This document shows, piece by piece, positions 1 to 7,520 of a stretch of 15,079 nt of DNA; the first letter of the stretch is position 1; each line of letters starts with the position of its first letter. Source of the DNA: a bacterium (lineage in GTDB: Bacteria > Patescibacteriota > Andersenbacteria > UBA10190). The notes under the pieces are model-generated. The model saw only the letters and a program-made list of their open reading frames with translations. It was not told the origin of the DNA and did not search any database. The position numbers and the translations under genes are program-made. Where the stretch lies: the NCBI GenBank assembly GCA_002686445.1, contig NZCO01000038.1, positions 1-15,079 on the forward strand. The letters are read 5' to 3'.

Positions 1-717
1 AACGCGAGGGGTAAAATCATCGCTCTCAACAAAAATGTAGACCAAGTCTCCCTCGTTCGCCCGCCAGGAGTAGTGATCAGCTGGTCGAGCTGAACCTGTT
101 GGAACACAGTCGTCTGTTGATAATTCAGACGATATTTGAACAGTGGCATTGGAGCCTTGTACATCTAGAGGAAGTGCAGCACACCCGTTTATCGGTACTG
201 GACACTCAATCTGACCTCGCTCTTCAAGTCTAATCACCCCATAGGTATCATCAAGCAGTTTGTGTAGATCTGCCCCGTGACCTCGGCAACGTTCCAACTC
301 AGTGTTAGGATAAGCCACGGTTTCTAGAGATAACGTATTACCCGCAAAAGCAGTCGTAGAAACGAAATATTCTCCGATCTGCGCTCCCGCCATATCACGC
401 ACGAACTGATTATAGGTTGCCACTCCGATTGTACTCCGGTCACCGCCAGGCAATGGCGAAACGAGCGCACCAGGCACAACCAGCTCTTCAGCCGGCTTCC
501 CTGGTCCAGTCGCAGACAGAACCCATTCCATATAGCGCACCGCACTTTCGGCTAAATAGAAAGTTAGCTCGCGCTGCTCTCGATCAGTGGCGTCGCGCGA
601 CTGGCGCGAAATGAGCTGTAGCAACGAGGTGGCGATGATGATGAACATAATGAGAAACACCAACACCATGATCGTGGTGCCACCTCGATTGTCTTTAAGT
701 TTATGGATATCAAACAT
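1..717 (-). CDS. PilX/GspK-like minor pilin, C-terminus off the left edge
   Basis: The frame is open from the ATG at 717 to base 1 with no stop, so 239 residues are visible and the C-terminus lies outside the window. After a basic N-terminus (residues 1-13, ending RGG) comes one hydrophobic helix (about 14-36), then a polar amphipathic stretch with FYLAESAV (53-60), which recalls the AAESG-type motif of PilX_N/GspK proteins. The usual Glu at +5 after the prepilin cleavage glycine is absent; GspK, the tip pseudopilin of type II secretion, also lacks it. The remainder is unrecognised soluble sequence with several cysteines (around C150, C171, C177). It starts 11 nt after the LamG-pilin stop, so it is probably co-transcribed with it. 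The likely role is assembly or priming of the pilus tip. Family assignment is by pattern, not by alignment. Confidence 0.72.
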   Translation of the reverse strand, partial: MFDIHKLKDNRGGTTIMVLVFLIMFIIIATSLLQLISRQSRDATDREQRELTFYLAESAVRYMEWVLSATGPGKPAEELVVPGALVSPLPGGDRSTIGVATYNQFVRDMAGAQIGEYFVSTTAFAGNTLSLETVAYPNTELERCRGHGADLHKLLDDTYGVIRLEERGQIECPVPINGCAALPLDVQGSNATVQISSELSTDDCVPTGSARPADHYSWRANEGDLVYIFVESDDFTPRV

Positions 718-728
718 AGCAACCGTAC

Positions 729-1988
729 CTAAGAGTTACCTTGGGCCAGCCAGCGGATCTGATCTTCCGCGAGTACCTGATCGTAAATACGCAAATCATC
801 CATACTACCTCGATAGAAATTCTGCGGCCGAACAACCGGGTAGACCGGATTAAATCCCTGCTTTCTCGCATCTAATAAACTGCCAATGGCAAAGAAACTG
901 GGAGCACCGCAGGCCTTTGCGGCAAAGGAAACGTCGAGTGGCTGCCCTGGCACACCATCTATGAAGTGCTGCACTGTCTTGCCGGCACTGTCATAAACGA
1001 CGGCAACATGCTGCCACTGGTTGGATATGAATGACTGATTCGCATCAGAGAATGTATGCCGCGCGGTTGGATCGTCACAGTCAGACCCATTATCCGTTAA
1101 GAGTAACTCTATACCTCCAGCTTTCGTCAAATACCATTCAAAGGTACCGCTATCTTTGAACTGCAGGTTGTTGTTGTACGTAACCAAGCCGCTCTTATTG
1201 ACGCTCGGCAAGGGATTCGGATTTATCCACGCCGCGATGGTATAGGAACTGGTAAAAGTAATGGGCGGAGAAACAGGAACAAACTGCGAACCAAACTGTG
1301 AAAAGTTTCCATTGCCTTGTCCTCCATAAACAAAATATGGAGTCTCGCCTAATAACGGGGGCCAAACAGAGGTGGGCCAGTCAGCACAACTAGTATTCCC
1401 TTCGATTACTCCATCGAGTGATCCAACATCGTCTATTGTCCGTGAATCGCCCTGAAAGCAACTTTCCCATCCTTCCACATCGTTATACGACCAATAGGCC
1501 ACTGGGACCGGTAGGTCGACCGGGGGAATTTGGCGTACGACCAAGGTAGTGAACGTCACGTTTTGGTCGGGCTCATTCGGAGGCGTAGCTGTGATAGTCA
1601 CTTGCTTATAATCTGCATTATCTTCGTCGAGTGTCTCGCTCAATGTCCCATTTTGAGGATCGTCTACCAGCGTTACTGCTCGCACAATGTCATACGTCTG
1701 TCCGTTCTGAGAAATCTGGTCGGTAGGCGACATCAGACCATCAGGGACGGATCCGTCATCAAGCCTAACGTTCTCATAGGTCAGATGGTTCACTCTTTCT
1801 ATTTCCGAAGTAGCTATCCCCTGCGCGACACTACGATACTCAGTAACAATCGCGGTTCGTATTCCCAGGGTCGCGAGATTAAATGTGGCTACCGACAACA
1901 GCGCTACAACAAAAATAGCGACCAAGAGCTCAACTACGGCGAAACCAGAGCGACTCGATTCCGGAGATTGTATGCTGCAGGAGTACAT
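729..1988 (-). CDS. Type IV pilin-like protein with C-terminal LamG/concanavalin-like domain
   Basis: 419 aa. Residues 14-35 hold a class III prepilin signal: cleavage at G15/F16, Glu20 at +5, then a hydrophobic helix. The middle part (about 40-155) is a pilin-type alpha/beta region. Residues about 163-417 resemble a LamG_3/concanavalin-like fold: VAYWSYND at its start, TIAAWINP (250-257), WQHVAVVYD (325-333), FIDGVPG (342-348) and MDDLRIYDQVL (396-406) near the end are classic positions of that fold. Four cysteines in the domain (177, 201, 304, 360) could form disulfides outside the cell. LamG folds bind glycans or proteins, so a pilus-borne adhesin is the likely role. The start lies 5 nt after the upstream stop with no Shine-Dalgarno, suggesting coupled translation. 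The specific ligand cannot be read from sequence. Confidence 0.85.
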   Translation of the reverse strand: MYSCSIQSPESSRSGFAVVELLVAIFVVALLSVATFNLATLGIRTAIVTEYRSVAQGIATSEIERVNHLTYENVRLDDGSVPDGLMSPTDQISQNGQTYDIVRAVTLVDDPQNGTLSETLDEDNADYKQVTITATPPNEPDQNVTFTTLVVRQIPPVDLPVPVAYWSYNDVEGWESCFQGDSRTIDDVGSLDGVIEGNTSCADWPTSVWPPLLGETPYFVYGGQGNGNFSQFGSQFVPVSPPITFTSSYTIAAWINPNPLPSVNKSGLVTYNNNLQFKDSGTFEWYLTKAGGIELLLTDNGSDCDDPTARHTFSDANQSFISNQWQHVAVVYDSAGKTVQHFIDGVPGQPLDVSFAAKACGAPSFFAIGSLLDARKQGFNPVYPVVRPQNFYRGSMDDLRIYDQVLAEDQIRWLAQGNS

Positions 1989-1993
1989 TCAGC

Positions 1994-2701
1994 TTATGGC
2001 GTAGGCGTAGGCGTGGAAGTAGGCGTAGGCGTGGAAGTAGGCGTAGGCGTGGAAGTAGGCGTAGGCGTGGAAGTCACTTCCTGCCCCAGATTATCCTTAA
2101 GGTTACGCAATTGCACTTGCGAACGCACTTCGATCGCGGGTGGGTCTTGGCCCGTATCCTGATCGATCTCCAGGTAGAACTCAATGTATTTTACCTCAGT
2201 GAGATCGACGGGCGTCAGCGGCGTAGTGTCGGCTGGGTAGTCTCCCGTGTAATAGGTGAACATGTCGGTTGCCCCATTAATGACGCCCGCGGCTACAGTG
2301 CTGGTCACCTCGTCGTTAGTAACATCATAGGTCAGTGGTACCCCTGAAGGCTCAGTCACGCCACGCACCAAGGTTGTGCCGGTAAGTTCATACCGAATGC
2401 GCTCAGTTGTGTTATCAGCGTCTACGTCGGAATAAAAGACGACGCGTTGGGGTAACATTTCGACCAACGGATAGGCACCAGTGTCGCTATAGCGAGCTTC
2501 TCGCATCTGCTTGGCCATCCGCTTGAGTTGCAGTCGAGCTGTTTCCGTTGATTGTTGTTGTAAGTAGCTAATCTTCGACAGCGGATAGCCAGCCACCAGG
2601 AATCGGAGTAATGCCACCAGCAAAATAGCTGATATAGCGACGCCGGTGATGACTTCAATGATGGTTATGCCGCTGGATGGCGATAGTCGATAAGTGTTCA
2701 T
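1994..2701 (-). CDS. PilW-like minor pilin with Thr/Pro/Ser-rich C-terminal tail
   Basis: 235 aa. The prepilin signal is short and clear: SSG at 9-11, cleavage at G11/I12, Glu16 at +5, hydrophobic helix to about 36. The following region (LQQQSTETARLQLKRMAKQM, 47-66) is the amphipathic continuation typical of PilW/PulJ-type minor pilins, followed by a beta-rich head up to about residue 205. The last 25 or so residues are a repeated STPTPT tail, encoded by four exact 18-bp repeats, and the protein ends right after it. Such tails are usually extended linkers, yet here nothing follows the linker; it may be a surface-exposed, glycosylatable stalk. It sits 9 nt after the PilV-like gene and 5 nt before the LamG pilin, in one transcription unit. 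Confidence 0.85.
   Translation of the reverse strand: MNTYRLSPSSGITIIEVITGVAISAILLVALLRFLVAGYPLSKISYLQQQSTETARLQLKRMAKQMREARYSDTGAYPLVEMLPQRVVFYSDVDADNTTERIRYELTGTTLVRGVTEPSGVPLTYDVTNDEVTSTVAAGVINGATDMFTYYTGDYPADTTPLTPVDLTEVKYIEFYLEIDQDTGQDPPAIEVRSQVQLRNLKDNLGQEVTSTPTPTSTPTPTSTPTPTSTPTPTP
2001..2072. repeat. 18-bp tandem repeat, four exact copies
   Basis: The plus-strand unit is gtaggcgtaggcgtggaa, present four times without a mismatch at 2001-2018, 2019-2036, 2037-2054 and 2055-2072. A partial continuation (gtcacttcc) follows. Each unit has an internal 6-bp near-repeat (gtaggc). On the coding (minus) strand one copy adds the hexapeptide S-T-P-T-P-T to the tail of the PilW-like pilin. The unit length is a multiple of three, so gain or loss of copies would keep the frame and change only tail length. 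Confidence 0.95.
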
Positions 2702-2710
2702 GGCGTACGG

Positions 2711-4252
2711 TTACGGATTCAACTGAACAGTCGCTGCTGAGTTACCAGCCACGGTGGCTGGCTGTTGCAAGCTGGAAAAACCTGGAGCAGACACATCAAG
2801 TGTGTAATCACCATCGACAGGAAGGTCCTCAAACAACACCTGACCGTACACACCCGTACCGAGTGTGTCGTCAAACCCATTCCCTGTCAGCTGCACTGTT
2901 GCATTGTCAACAGGCGCATTATCTTGATCAACCACTGTCACGTGCAACGTGCTGGCTGTGTGATCAACCAGAGTCACTTCGACCGTACTGTCATCGCCAG
3001 GATTCAAGACGAAGGGCATAACTACACTCGTTTCCTTAATCACCAATCCGGTCGCTGGACCATCCACAGTCATGGTGTATGAGTCCCAATCAAGGTTCGA
3101 ATGCACAAACGTGTTCGGGCTGACTGTTAGGCCCGCTTCTTCCACCTTGTAGACCGGATCCGCAGAAGCATCAACGCCAATCGTCTTCGTGCCCCGAATC
3201 GTGTAGGCCACTCCCGGCGCCGGCACCGGTGGTGCCGGCGGATTCTCCTGATCCGTTTCGATAGTGAGCTGTGCCACCGTGTCTATAAAGAATGTTTTCT
3301 CGGTTACCTCCCGAGCAATCATGGTTAGGTGCGTATAGTCAGACGCCGGCACAAAACCGGGAGGAGGGCTAGGCACTGGTGTGATTGTTTGCGGCGCGCC
3401 GTACGTCATCTCCGTGGTGTAGTCGCTGCCGGTAACATGCAGCTCGTACGTTTGTGCACTCTCCGTAAGTCCCGGCAACACGTACCGGCCGAATGAGTTT
3501 GTGGTCGAGGTGATATCAATGGTTGGACTTACTGATTGGTTGGCCAGCCGCACAGTTGCACCCACAACTGGATTCCCAAGCGCGTCCAACACCGTCAAGT
3601 CGAGCGTACCTGTCGCGTCGCCACCCTCTACGCCTTGAGGGGCAATCTGCGTTACCAGCAGGACAGGCGAGATATTATACTGGCTTGGCCAGCTCACGCT
3701 TACCCGCGCTTGTTTGTAGTCCGTGTTCAGACTATCAGCCCCGGTGGGATCGGAGTCGCCTGGGCACGGTCCTTCGGTATCCCCGTGGGCCAAGTGAGGA
3801 GGCAGCGCAGGCGTGCCAATCACCAGCGTGGCCTGTCCACCCGGGTTACCTGGCGGGCTGTGGCACACGACTGATTTGCCCTCGAGCCCGTCGGTAATTA
3901 ACCCATCATAGGGGTCGTCCACGTACCGAATGTCGGTATCAACTATATAGGGAGTACCATTACGGGTTACAGTTTCGGACTGCAATATACTACCGGACGG
4001 AACGCCACCCAAGGTACCCACATCTAGATAGGGTAAGTTCCTAATCATTTCCATACGCTCATTCGCTAGCGCGATGCCCGCCACTCGCCGTTCGGCAGTC
4101 TGCGACCCGCGTAAGGAAAGCAAGAATAGACCAAACATGCCCGTCACCACTGTGCCAATTATGAACGTCGTTATCAGTATTTCAATAATGGTGAACCCCG
4201 CCTCGTGCTCCGCGGTTGGTAATGCGCGTTTCTTTTGAGACAAACGTTGCAC
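2711..4252 (-). CDS. PilV-like minor pilin with three C-terminal beta-sandwich domains
   Basis: 513 aa, far longer than a usual PilV. A canonical prepilin signal lies at EAGFTIIEILI: cleavage G19/F20, Glu24 at +5, hydrophobic helix to about 46; ALANERMEMIRNLPY (61-75) is typical of PilV/GspI-type pilins. Beta-rich domains follow. About 214-292 and 434-511 look like carboxypeptidase-regulatory/CNA-B-like folds (GTLDLTVLDALGNPVVGATV; STLHVTVVDQDNAPVDNATV). A middle segment of about 325-430 is less clear, and a proline-rich linker lies around 289-300. These domains would sit on the pilus surface or tip. The listed start is GTG at 4252, but AGGAGT lies at 4282-4277, about 25 nt upstream, a poor distance; a non-standard start (ATC or ATT) nearer the SD cannot be excluded. 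It follows pilC by 35 nt. Confidence 0.85.
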   Translation of the reverse strand: MQRLSQKKRALPTAEHEAGFTIIEILITTFIIGTVVTGMFGLFLLSLRGSQTAERRVAGIALANERMEMIRNLPYLDVGTLGGVPSGSILQSETVTRNGTPYIVDTDIRYVDDPYDGLITDGLEGKSVVCHSPPGNPGGQATLVIGTPALPPHLAHGDTEGPCPGDSDPTGADSLNTDYKQARVSVSWPSQYNISPVLLVTQIAPQGVEGGDATGTLDLTVLDALGNPVVGATVRLANQSVSPTIDITSTTNSFGRYVLPGLTESAQTYELHVTGSDYTTEMTYGAPQTITPVPSPPPGFVPASDYTHLTMIAREVTEKTFFIDTVAQLTIETDQENPPAPPVPAPGVAYTIRGTKTIGVDASADPVYKVEEAGLTVSPNTFVHSNLDWDSYTMTVDGPATGLVIKETSVVMPFVLNPGDDSTVEVTLVDHTASTLHVTVVDQDNAPVDNATVQLTGNGFDDTLGTGVYGQVLFEDLPVDGDYTLDVSAPGFSSLQQPATVAGNSAATVQLNP

Positions 4253-4287
4253 AGTGGGAAAGTAGCGATTGATTGAACTCCTAATGT

Positions 4288-5505
4288 CTAGATGACATTC
4301 ACCAAGTTATAGATTGGCGAGATCACCGAAATAGCCAGGGCCCCCACCGCCAAGCCTATGCCAACCATTAAGATGGGCTCCAAGATTGAAGTCAGGTTAC
4401 GCATCACTTGATCGACTTCGCTCTCATAAAAGACTGCTATTTCCTCCAACACTTCGTCGAGCGCGCCAGTTTCCTCACCCACCTTAATGACGTTCACCAC
4501 CAAGGGCGGAAACAGTCTGCGGTATTTGACTAGATGCTCGCTTAATAATTTGCCTTGCTTGACATGGTCCTGAGCGCTTTGAAAAACTGCCGCAAAACCG
4601 ATGTGCGGCGTGTTCTCTCCTAATATTCCCAGCGCTTCGACATACGAGACGCCACTGCGCAGTAGTGAGCTCAAGTTGCGAGTGAACCGCGCTAGATTAA
4701 CCTGCTGAATGATTGACCCAAGCACGGGAGTAATTGTAAATATCCTGAGCATCGCACCCCGGACGCTTTTGAGTTTCCAACTAAACCAGACACCAGCTAC
4801 GAGTGCGGCTAAGAGAATCAGTGCTAACCACCAGTACACTTCAAAAAAGCTACCGATGCCAAGGAGCACTCGGGTAGCCAGCGGCAAATCAACATCAAAT
4901 CCCTCAAACACATCGGCTAGCTTCGGCACAACAAACACCAACATGGCAAACATCACTGCTACTAGCGCTGAGATGATAACCGCGGGATACAGCAGGGCAC
5001 CCTTCACAGCGCGCCGCAGATCATACTCCTTCTGCAATTGCTCTGATAAAATCTCGAGTGACTCTTGCAGGCGCCCCGTAGTCTCCCCGACGCGAATGAA
5101 GCCAACGAACAGTTCAGGAAAGGCGTTAGGAAAACTGGCCATACTGTCTGCCAAGGTGCTTCCCCGATCAACTTTCTGCAGCACACCGTTGATGGCCACT
5201 TTCATGGGCTTCCCCTTAGTCTGTTCGGCCAAAGCACCAAGCGCCTGCTTCACATCAAGTCCAGCCCGCAGCATCAGGGCAAAGTACCGAGCAAACAAAA
5301 CGCGCTCGAGCACTGGAACATGGCTGGTTAAGCTGGAGAAGAAGACCGAACTTGCAGTTTTTTTTCGTTGCAACTCATACCGCGTCAGCAAGACACCTTC
5401 CTGCAACAACACTTGGCCCAACTCAGCATGCGACCCGGCTTCACGCACACCGCGCACCACCTCACCTGACGCCTCGCGTCGACCCCGATAGTTATACAGC
5501 GGCAT
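4288..5505 (-). CDS. pilC: Type IV pilus inner-membrane platform protein PilC
   Basis: 405 aa, the normal length for PilC/GspF. An N-terminal region with MPLYNYRGR (1-9) is followed by two T2SSF repeats. Each carries the family signature: FIRVGETTG (136-144) and VIKVGEETGALDEVL (339-353). Three membrane helices lie at about 171-194, 223-242 and 373-397, the standard topology. PilC sits under the pilus in the inner membrane and couples PilB motion to pilin extraction. The frame upstream of the ATG at 5505 meets TAG and TGA directly, fixing the start at ATG (or CTG two codons earlier). There is no Shine-Dalgarno before it; a short upstream frame at 5492-5563 overlaps the start and may deliver ribosomes. 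A terminator separates it from pilB, so it appears to have its own promoter near 5570. Confidence 0.96.
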   Translation of the reverse strand: MPLYNYRGRREASGEVVRGVREAGSHAELGQVLLQEGVLLTRYELQRKKTASSVFFSSLTSHVPVLERVLFARYFALMLRAGLDVKQALGALAEQTKGKPMKVAINGVLQKVDRGSTLADSMASFPNAFPELFVGFIRVGETTGRLQESLEILSEQLQKEYDLRRAVKGALLYPAVIISALVAVMFAMLVFVVPKLADVFEGFDVDLPLATRVLLGIGSFFEVYWWLALILLAALVAGVWFSWKLKSVRGAMLRIFTITPVLGSIIQQVNLARFTRNLSSLLRSGVSYVEALGILGENTPHIGFAAVFQSAQDHVKQGKLLSEHLVKYRRLFPPLVVNVIKVGEETGALDEVLEEIAVFYESEVDQVMRNLTSILEPILMVGIGLAVGALAISVISPIYNLVNVI

Positions 5506-5563
5506 AGCCAGTCACTAGATAGTAAACAGCCGCCCCGCACCTGAAGGAACCATTGCGATTCAT
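5492..5563 (-). CDS. Possible 23-aa leader peptide overlapping the pilC start
   Basis: An ATG at 5563 opens a 23-codon frame (MNRNGSFRCGAAVYYLVTGY then AAV, stop TAA at 5494-5492) that overlaps the first codons of pilC in another frame. The ATG comes 6 nt after a TATACT box (5575-5570), so transcription would begin at about the ATG itself. This is speculative: the frame is short, unsupported by codon statistics, and may be fortuitous. If real, it would couple translation into pilC, which has no SD of its own. Confidence 0.25.
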   Translation of the reverse strand: MNRNGSFRCGAAVYYLVTGYAAV

Positions 5564-5569
5564 CACCTT

Positions 5570-5575
5570 AGTATA
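5570..5575 (-). promoter_or_regulatory. Putative -10 box for pilC and the minor-pilin genes
   Basis: TATACT on the minus strand, about 65 nt upstream of the pilC ATG and downstream of the pilB terminator. No convincing -35 is visible at 16-18 nt. The same hexamer precedes three other minus-strand genes in this window. Confidence 0.45.
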
Positions 5576-5646
5576 GCGCAAGTGACCATCGCAGGGGTAA
5601 CGTAGCGGCTCTTTTCGCAGAATGAGCCGTTTATTCAATAGAACAA

Positions 5647-5672
5647 AAAACCTCGACTTCACGTCGGGTTTT
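5647..5672 (-). terminator. Intrinsic terminator after pilB
   Basis: Read on the minus strand, AAAACCCGAC (5672-5663), loop GTGAA, then GTCGAGGTTTT (5657-5647) form a 10-bp stem with one bulged base, followed by further T residues. It ends pilB transcription before pilC; the A-rich 5' arm may let it also work on the other strand. Confidence 0.75.
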
Positions 5673-5687
5673 GTGTCTCATTGTGAG

Positions 5688-5708
5688 CCTGCCTGCGCAG
5701 TAGGCAGG
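5688..5708. repeat. Perfect 7-bp inverted repeat just after pilB
   Basis: CCTGCCT (5688-5694), loop GCGCAGT, AGGCAGG (5702-5708). It lies between the pilB stop and the terminator hairpin. It has no T-run, so it is not itself an intrinsic terminator; it could protect the mRNA 3' end or be a dispersed palindromic element. Confidence 0.6.
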
Positions 5709-5728
5709 GTGGGAGCCCTCAAAGTCAT

Positions 5729-7453
5729 TTACTCCTTGGCTACACGTAAGACTTCTTCAACTGAGGTCAGTCCCTGGGCGACTTTAATTAAGCCATCTTC
5801 GACCATGCTAGTCATATCTTGTTGTTCGCGCGCGAGGCGCTCCAATTCTTGCGAGGAGATGGTTGAAGTGATAGCGGGGCGCAGCTCATCTGAAAACTCG
5901 ATCACCTCATAAATTCCCATTCGCCCCTTATAGCCATCGTTGCAAACACTGCATGATCCGGGAGTACCGACCTTGAGCTTGCTCAAAGATTCACCTTTTT
6001 TAAGCAAGTCTTCCTTTTCGAGGAGAGCAGTTAATTGGCTGGCATCAACCACATGTTCAAGATCCTTGATCATGTCAGCACCGATGGCGGTCATCTCGTG
6101 ACATTCTTCACACAAGCGACGTACTAACCGCTGCGCTACTAAAACATTGACGGTCGAGGCCAGCAAAAACGCCTCGACTTCCATATCGAGTAATCGCGGT
6201 AGGGCGCCAGCGGCGCTATTTGTGTGTAGTGTGGACAAAACTAAGTGACCGGTTAAAGCAGCGTTGACTGCCAAGGCAGCAGTCTCTTCATCGCGGATCT
6301 CACCAACCATCAGGATGTCTGGATCCTGACGCACTAATGACCGTAAGCCGTTGGAAAAGGTCAGACCTATTTTGGGATTCACCTGCGTTTGATTAATACG
6401 TGGCATCCGATATTCAATCGGATCCTCAACTGTACTGATGTTTACTTCCGGGGTGTTGAGCTCTTTTAGGGCGGCATAGAGCGTCGTGGTTTTACCTGAG
6501 CCAGTTGGTCCCGTTACCAACACCATACCGTGTGGTTTGCTAATGTTACGCCGCATCACCTCCAGCGCTGTGGAGCGTAAGCCAATACTAGACAGGTCCA
6601 GACCTTTCCCTGATTCGTCGAGCAGACGCATGACTACCTTTTCCCCGTCGTATACGGGCAGGATAGAAACACGAAAGGCGATCTTATAATCTTCAGTTTC
6701 GATTTTGAATCGTCCGTCCTGCGGCAGGCGATGCTCGTCTATTTTGAGATTACTCAACACCTTAATGCGCGCAATAAGTCCGGCTAAGAAATCCCGCGGC
6801 AAGGTAAGCATGTCGTGCAAAATGCCATCAACACGATAACGGATGACCACTGTCGTCTCCGTGGGTTCAATATGAATATCAGACGCGTCTTGTAAGATAG
6901 CGTGTTTGAGCAGTAGGTCCACTGTCCGTACGACGGGTAGGTCCTCGGCCGCCTTGCTTAAGTCATCACCACTAACGGCTACGGCTCCGACCGTTGAGAG
7001 AATCTGCTGCAATTCTGTATCGAGGCTTTCTTGATACAACGCCAATCCCTCCCGAATGCTCGCGCGGCTGGTTTGGGCAATGGTCACCGGTTTGTCGACC
7101 TTCTTCTGAATGAACTCAACTATCTGTCGGTCTCGCGGATCCGCCATCGCCACCTGCACTTGATCAGTCGCATGTTGATAAGCAATAATCGAATGTTCTC
7201 GAGCAGTTGATTCTGGAATGATTTGTAGAACTTCTCGAGCTATATCAACCCCATGCAAATCAACGTACGGAATTTGCAATGCAGTCGCCCACGCTTGGGC
7301 TAGCGTCTCCTCGGGTAGAATTTTCTTGCTAACAATCTCCTCGTACAAGTCACCGCCATCGGCAACAACTTTCTTTAAGCTAGCGATATTCTCGTCGCTG
7401 ACTTTCTGCTCAACTAAGAGAGCGAACAACGCGTCTAGTGTCGGATCAGCCAT
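5729..7453 (-). CDS. pilB: Type IV pilus assembly ATPase PilB
   Basis: 574 aa, usual for PilB/GspE. The N-terminal MshEN-type domain spans about 1-150, and the N2 domain (about 160-290) contains DASDIHIEP (189-197). The ATPase core has Walker A GPTGSGKT (315-322), the Asp box around TVEDPIEY (341-348), Walker B LMVGEIRD (381-388) and the His box GHLVLSTLHT (402-411). Four cysteines C448, C451, C501 and C504 form the zinc-binding site characteristic of extension ATPases. It hydrolyses ATP under the inner membrane to drive pilus extension. The ATG at 7453 lies 11 nt after an extended -10 box, so the mRNA leader would be only 4-5 nt with no room for a Shine-Dalgarno. No PilT retraction ATPase is in the window. 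Confidence 0.97.
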   Translation of the reverse strand: MADPTLDALFALLVEQKVSDENIASLKKVVADGGDLYEEIVSKKILPEETLAQAWATALQIPYVDLHGVDIAREVLQIIPESTAREHSIIAYQHATDQVQVAMADPRDRQIVEFIQKKVDKPVTIAQTSRASIREGLALYQESLDTELQQILSTVGAVAVSGDDLSKAAEDLPVVRTVDLLLKHAILQDASDIHIEPTETTVVIRYRVDGILHDMLTLPRDFLAGLIARIKVLSNLKIDEHRLPQDGRFKIETEDYKIAFRVSILPVYDGEKVVMRLLDESGKGLDLSSIGLRSTALEVMRRNISKPHGMVLVTGPTGSGKTTTLYAALKELNTPEVNISTVEDPIEYRMPRINQTQVNPKIGLTFSNGLRSLVRQDPDILMVGEIRDEETAALAVNAALTGHLVLSTLHTNSAAGALPRLLDMEVEAFLLASTVNVLVAQRLVRRLCEECHEMTAIGADMIKDLEHVVDASQLTALLEKEDLLKKGESLSKLKVGTPGSCSVCNDGYKGRMGIYEVIEFSDELRPAITSTISSQELERLAREQQDMTSMVEDGLIKVAQGLTSVEEVLRVAKE

Positions 7454-7464
7454 AGAATATACGA

Positions 7465-7473
7465 ATTATACCA
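7465..7473 (-). promoter_or_regulatory. Extended -10 promoter of pilB, near-leaderless
   Basis: Minus strand TGGTATAAT, a perfect extended -10 (TGN plus TATAAT). TATAAT ends 11 nt before the pilB ATG, placing the start of transcription about 4-5 nt upstream of translation. No good -35 is seen, as is usual for extended -10 promoters. Confidence 0.75.
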
Positions 7474-7520
7474 CGATACGTGTAGAGCGCTCAGCCAAAG
7501 AACCTGAGGCTTTTTCCTAT

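Noticed and set aside
1997..2080. Repeat array resembling a CRISPR
   Set aside because: The copies are directly adjacent with no spacers and lie in frame within a coding region.
1530..2162. Plus-strand open frame of 210 codons with a valine-glycine repeat
   Set aside because: It is antisense to two well-supported pilin genes, and its repeat is only the complement of the Thr-Pro tail.
4709..5491. Plus-strand open frame of 260 codons
   Set aside because: It is the antisense shadow of pilC, has a Ser/Thr/Arg-rich composition without domains, and pilC is certain.
5601..5632. GC-rich stem (CGGCTC/GAGCCG) in the pilB-pilC gap as a second terminator
   Set aside because: Six pairs with a 12-nt loop and no T-run on the minus strand.
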